A stretch of 42,377 bases of DNA from contig MDJB01000013.1 in assembly GCA_001752465.1 (NCBI GenBank), positions 1 to 42,377 on the forward strand. The letters run 5' to 3'. Below are positions 40,458 through 42,377 of this stretch, piece by piece. Source of the stretch: Haemophilus quentini. GTDB lineage: Bacteria; Pseudomonadota; Gammaproteobacteria; Enterobacterales; Pasteurellaceae. Each line of letters opens with the position of its first letter. Position 1 is the first letter of the stretch. Under the pieces are notes generated by a model that did no database searches, was not told where the DNA came from, and worked only from the letters and a program-made list of their open reading frames with translations. Both the position numbers and the translations under genes were made by a program.

Positions 40458-41900
40458 ATGAAACTAGATGCTCCTTTTAATTTAGATCCAAATGTAAAAG
40501 TGCGTACTCGTTTTGCGCCTAGTCCTACAGGTTATTTACATGTAGGTGGCGCACGTACCGCACTTTATTCTTGGTTATACGCAAAACATAATAACGGCGA
40601 ATTTGTATTACGAATTGAAGACACGGATTTAGAGCGTTCAACACCAGAAGCAACTGCTGCCATTATTGAAGGAATGGAATGGTTAAATCTTCCTTGGGAA
40701 CATGGCCCTTATTACCAGACTAAACGCTTTGATCGTTATAACCAAGTGATCGATGAAATGATTGAACAAGGCTTAGCATATCGTTGTTATTGTACTAAAG
40801 ATCGCTTAGAAGAACTTCGTCATACTCAAGAACAAAATAAAGAAAAACCACGTTATGACCGTCACTGCTTACACGATCACAACCATTCACCTGATGAACC
40901 TCATGTCGTACGTTTTAAGAATCCAACTGAAGGCTTAGTCGTATTTGATGATGCCGTGCGTGGCCGTATTGAAATCAGTAACAGTGAGCTTGATGATCTT
41001 ATTATTCGTCGTACAGACGGTTCACCAACTTATAACTTCTGCGTAGTTGTGGATGACTGGGACATGGGCATCACTCATGTGGTACGTGGCGAAGATCATA
41101 TCAACAACACGCCACGTCAAATCAATATTTTAAAAGCGATTGGTGCTCCAATTCCAACCTATGCGCACGTTTCCATGATTAATGGAGATGATGGCCAAAA
41201 ACTCTCTAAACGACATGGCGCAGTGAGCGTAATGCAATATCGTGATGATGGTTACCTACCGGAAGCTTTAATCAACTATCTTGTGCGTTTAGGCTGGGGA
41301 CATGGTGACCAGGAAATTTTCAGTCGCGAAGAAATGATCAACTATTTCGAATTAGATCACGTCAGCAAATCAGCTAGTGCATTCAACACTGAAAAATTAC
41401 AGTGGTTAAATCAACATTATATCCGTGAATTACCACCAGAATACGTGGCTAAACACCTTGAATGGCATTACAAGGATCAAGGTATTGATACAAGCAATGG
41501 TCCAGCATTAACTGAAATAGTCACCATGCTTGCGGAACGTTGCAAAACCTTAAAAGAGATGGCTAGTTCAAGCCGCTACTTCTTTGAAGAATTTGAAACC
41601 TTTGATGAAGCAGCAGCAAAAAAACATTTCAAAGGCAACGCTGCCGAAGCACTAGCAAAAGTGAAAGAAAAATTAACCGCACTTTCTAGCTGGGATTTAC
41701 ATTCTACTCACGAAGCAATTGAGCAAACGGCTGCTGAACTAGAAGTGGGCATGGGTAAAGTTGGCATGCCATTACGTGTCGCGGTGACAGGTTCTGGTCA
41801 ATCGCCATCAATGGATGTTACCCTAGTCGGTATCGGCAGAGATCGCGTACTTGCGCGCATTCAGCGTGCTATTGATTTTATTAATGCACAAAACGCTTAA
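40458..41900 (+). CDS. gltX: Glutamyl-tRNA synthetase
   Basis: Charges tRNA-Glu with glutamate. The class I HIGH-like motif is in [26 protein letters not shown] and the KMSKS-like motif is KLSKRHG near residue 248. [13 protein letters not shown] and [15 protein letters not shown] are also typical. The 480 aa length and the start [25 protein letters not shown] fit the gamma-proteobacterial enzyme. The cysteines [12 protein letters not shown] and HCLHDHNH suggest the zinc-binding insert. Confidence 0.96.
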   Translation: MKLDAPFNLDPNVKVRTRFAPSPTGYLHVGGARTALYSWLYAKHNNGEFVLRIEDTDLERSTPEATAAIIEGMEWLNLPWEHGPYYQTKRFDRYNQVIDEMIEQGLAYRCYCTKDRLEELRHTQEQNKEKPRYDRHCLHDHNHSPDEPHVVRFKNPTEGLVVFDDAVRGRIEISNSELDDLIIRRTDGSPTYNFCVVVDDWDMGITHVVRGEDHINNTPRQINILKAIGAPIPTYAHVSMINGDDGQKLSKRHGAVSVMQYRDDGYLPEALINYLVRLGWGHGDQEIFSREEMINYFELDHVSKSASAFNTEKLQWLNQHYIRELPPEYVAKHLEWHYKDQGIDTSNGPALTEIVTMLAERCKTLKEMASSSRYFFEEFETFDEAAAKKHFKGNAAEALAKVKEKLTALSSWDLHSTHEAIEQTAAELEVGMGKVGMPLRVAVTGSGQSPSMDVTLVGIGRDRVLARIQRAIDFINAQNA

Positions 41901-41936
41901 TATTTAATCGGATAACAAACGTATAATAAAATCGTA

Positions 41937-41965
41937 TTGACAGCCACATAGTCAAATTTTATCAT
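41937..41965 (+). promoter_or_regulatory. Promoter of tRNA-Ala
   Basis: TTGACA (41937-41942), a 17-bp spacer and TATCAT (41960-41965), 15 bp before the tRNA. A strong sigma-70 match. Confidence 0.85.
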
Positions 41966-41979
41966 GTCGCTGTCTTTTA

Positions 41980-42056
<77 letters not shown>

Positions 42057-42063
42057 AATTAAT

Positions 42064-42093
42064 AAAGCAAGGTAAAGCACCTTGCTTTTTTTG
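42064..42093 (+). terminator. Terminator of tRNA-Ala
   Basis: AAAGCAAGGT and ACCTTGCTTT form a 10-bp stem with a short loop, ending in a run of T. Confidence 0.9.
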
Positions 42094-42134
42094 TGCTCAA
42101 AAATCAGTATTTTAGAGCATTTTAGCGTTCAATT

Positions 42135-42221
42135 TAACGCATAGTAACGCATAATGACCGCAGATTTTGGTAACACACGAGGGAACAAGATGGTAAACTA
42201 ATTCAAAATCTTGTTACCAAA
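42135..42221. repeat. Direct and inverted repeats between tRNA-Ala and the integrase
   Basis: TAACGCATAG and TAACGCATAA are near-identical direct repeats at 42135-42154. TTTGGTAACA at 42166-42175 is inverted as TGTTACCAAA at 42212-42221. AACAAGAT at 42184-42191 is also inverted at 42208-42215. These fit integrase arm sites or an operator for the integrase promoter. Confidence 0.5.
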
Positions 42222-42233
42222 TGGCAATTTTTC

Positions 42234-42377
42234 ATGGCGATTATTACTAAACCTTTAACAAACACCGAAGTAGAAAGAGCCAAGCCCCAAAACAAGGAAT
42301 ATAACCTAATGGACGGGCAGGGGCTTTTTTTACGTGTAAAACCCACTGGCGCGAAAGCGTGGCTTTTTAACTATTAC
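42234..42377 (+). CDS. Tyrosine integrase of an element at tRNA-Ala, N-terminal part only
   Basis: The gene runs off the window. The 48 visible codons read MAIITKPLTNTEVERAKPQNKEYNLMDGQGLFLRVKPTGAKAWLFNYY. This is the N-terminal arm-binding domain typical of P4-type tyrosine integrases (LTNTEV.RAKP, DGQGLFLRVKPTGAKAW). These enzymes insert islands or prophages into tRNA genes and usually lie next to the attachment site, which fits the tRNA-Ala upstream. The catalytic domain is outside the window. Confidence 0.88.
   Translation, partial: MAIITKPLTNTEVERAKPQNKEYNLMDGQGLFLRVKPTGAKAWLFNYY

Overview
The window is a Haemophilus chromosome segment, of H. influenzae or H. haemolyticus type. The evidence is about 30 copies of the Haemophilus DNA uptake signal (AAGTGCGGT or its complement), AT-rich core genes, and core blocks that match H. 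influenzae neighbourhoods: proB/folA/emrAB, ligA-zipA/cysZ-cysK, sodA/ccmA-I, and udp to gltX.

Layout: (1) 1-5622, core genes ftsN, proB(-), folA, emrA, emrB. (2) 5748-18658, a foreign defence island. Its frame is a type I-C CRISPR-Cas locus: cas3 (broken), cas5c, cas8c with an internal cas11c start, cas7c, cas4, cas1, cas2, and an array of 6 repeats and 5 spacers. The cas genes are GC-rich and carry Neisseria-type uptake sequences (ATGCCGTCTGAA, AGGTCGTCTGAA), so they probably passed through Neisseriaceae. Two AT-rich cassettes interrupt it. Between cas3 and cas5c sits a complete Thoeris-like abortive-infection system: two different TIR proteins and a SIR2-SLOG effector. Between cas4 and cas1 sit two unrecognised genes, each broken by one frameshift. 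(3) 18830-33582, core genes ligA-zipA(-), cysZ, cysK, sodA(-), the cytochrome c maturation operon ccmABCDEFGHI, two small exported proteins and a decayed IS3-family element. (4) 33583-41900, udp(-), a HerA-like NTPase(-), MOSC, YchJ-like and YihY proteins, an LTA-synthase-like transferase(-), four tandem tRNA-Val(UAC) genes(-) and gltX. (5) 41981-42377, tRNA-Ala(GGC) followed by the first 48 codons of a tyrosine integrase, the start of another integrated element.

How the parts work together: Cas5c, Cas8c, Cas11c and Cas7c would form the I-C Cascade, with Cas5c also processing crRNA. Cas4, Cas1 and Cas2 would acquire spacers. Cas3 has three frameshifts and a substituted helicase motif VI arginine, so interference is probably lost, while the nested Thoeris genes look intact. 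The locus may therefore now protect mainly through TIR signalling and NAD depletion. Coordinates and motifs were read directly from the sequence. Family names are by recognition without database searches.
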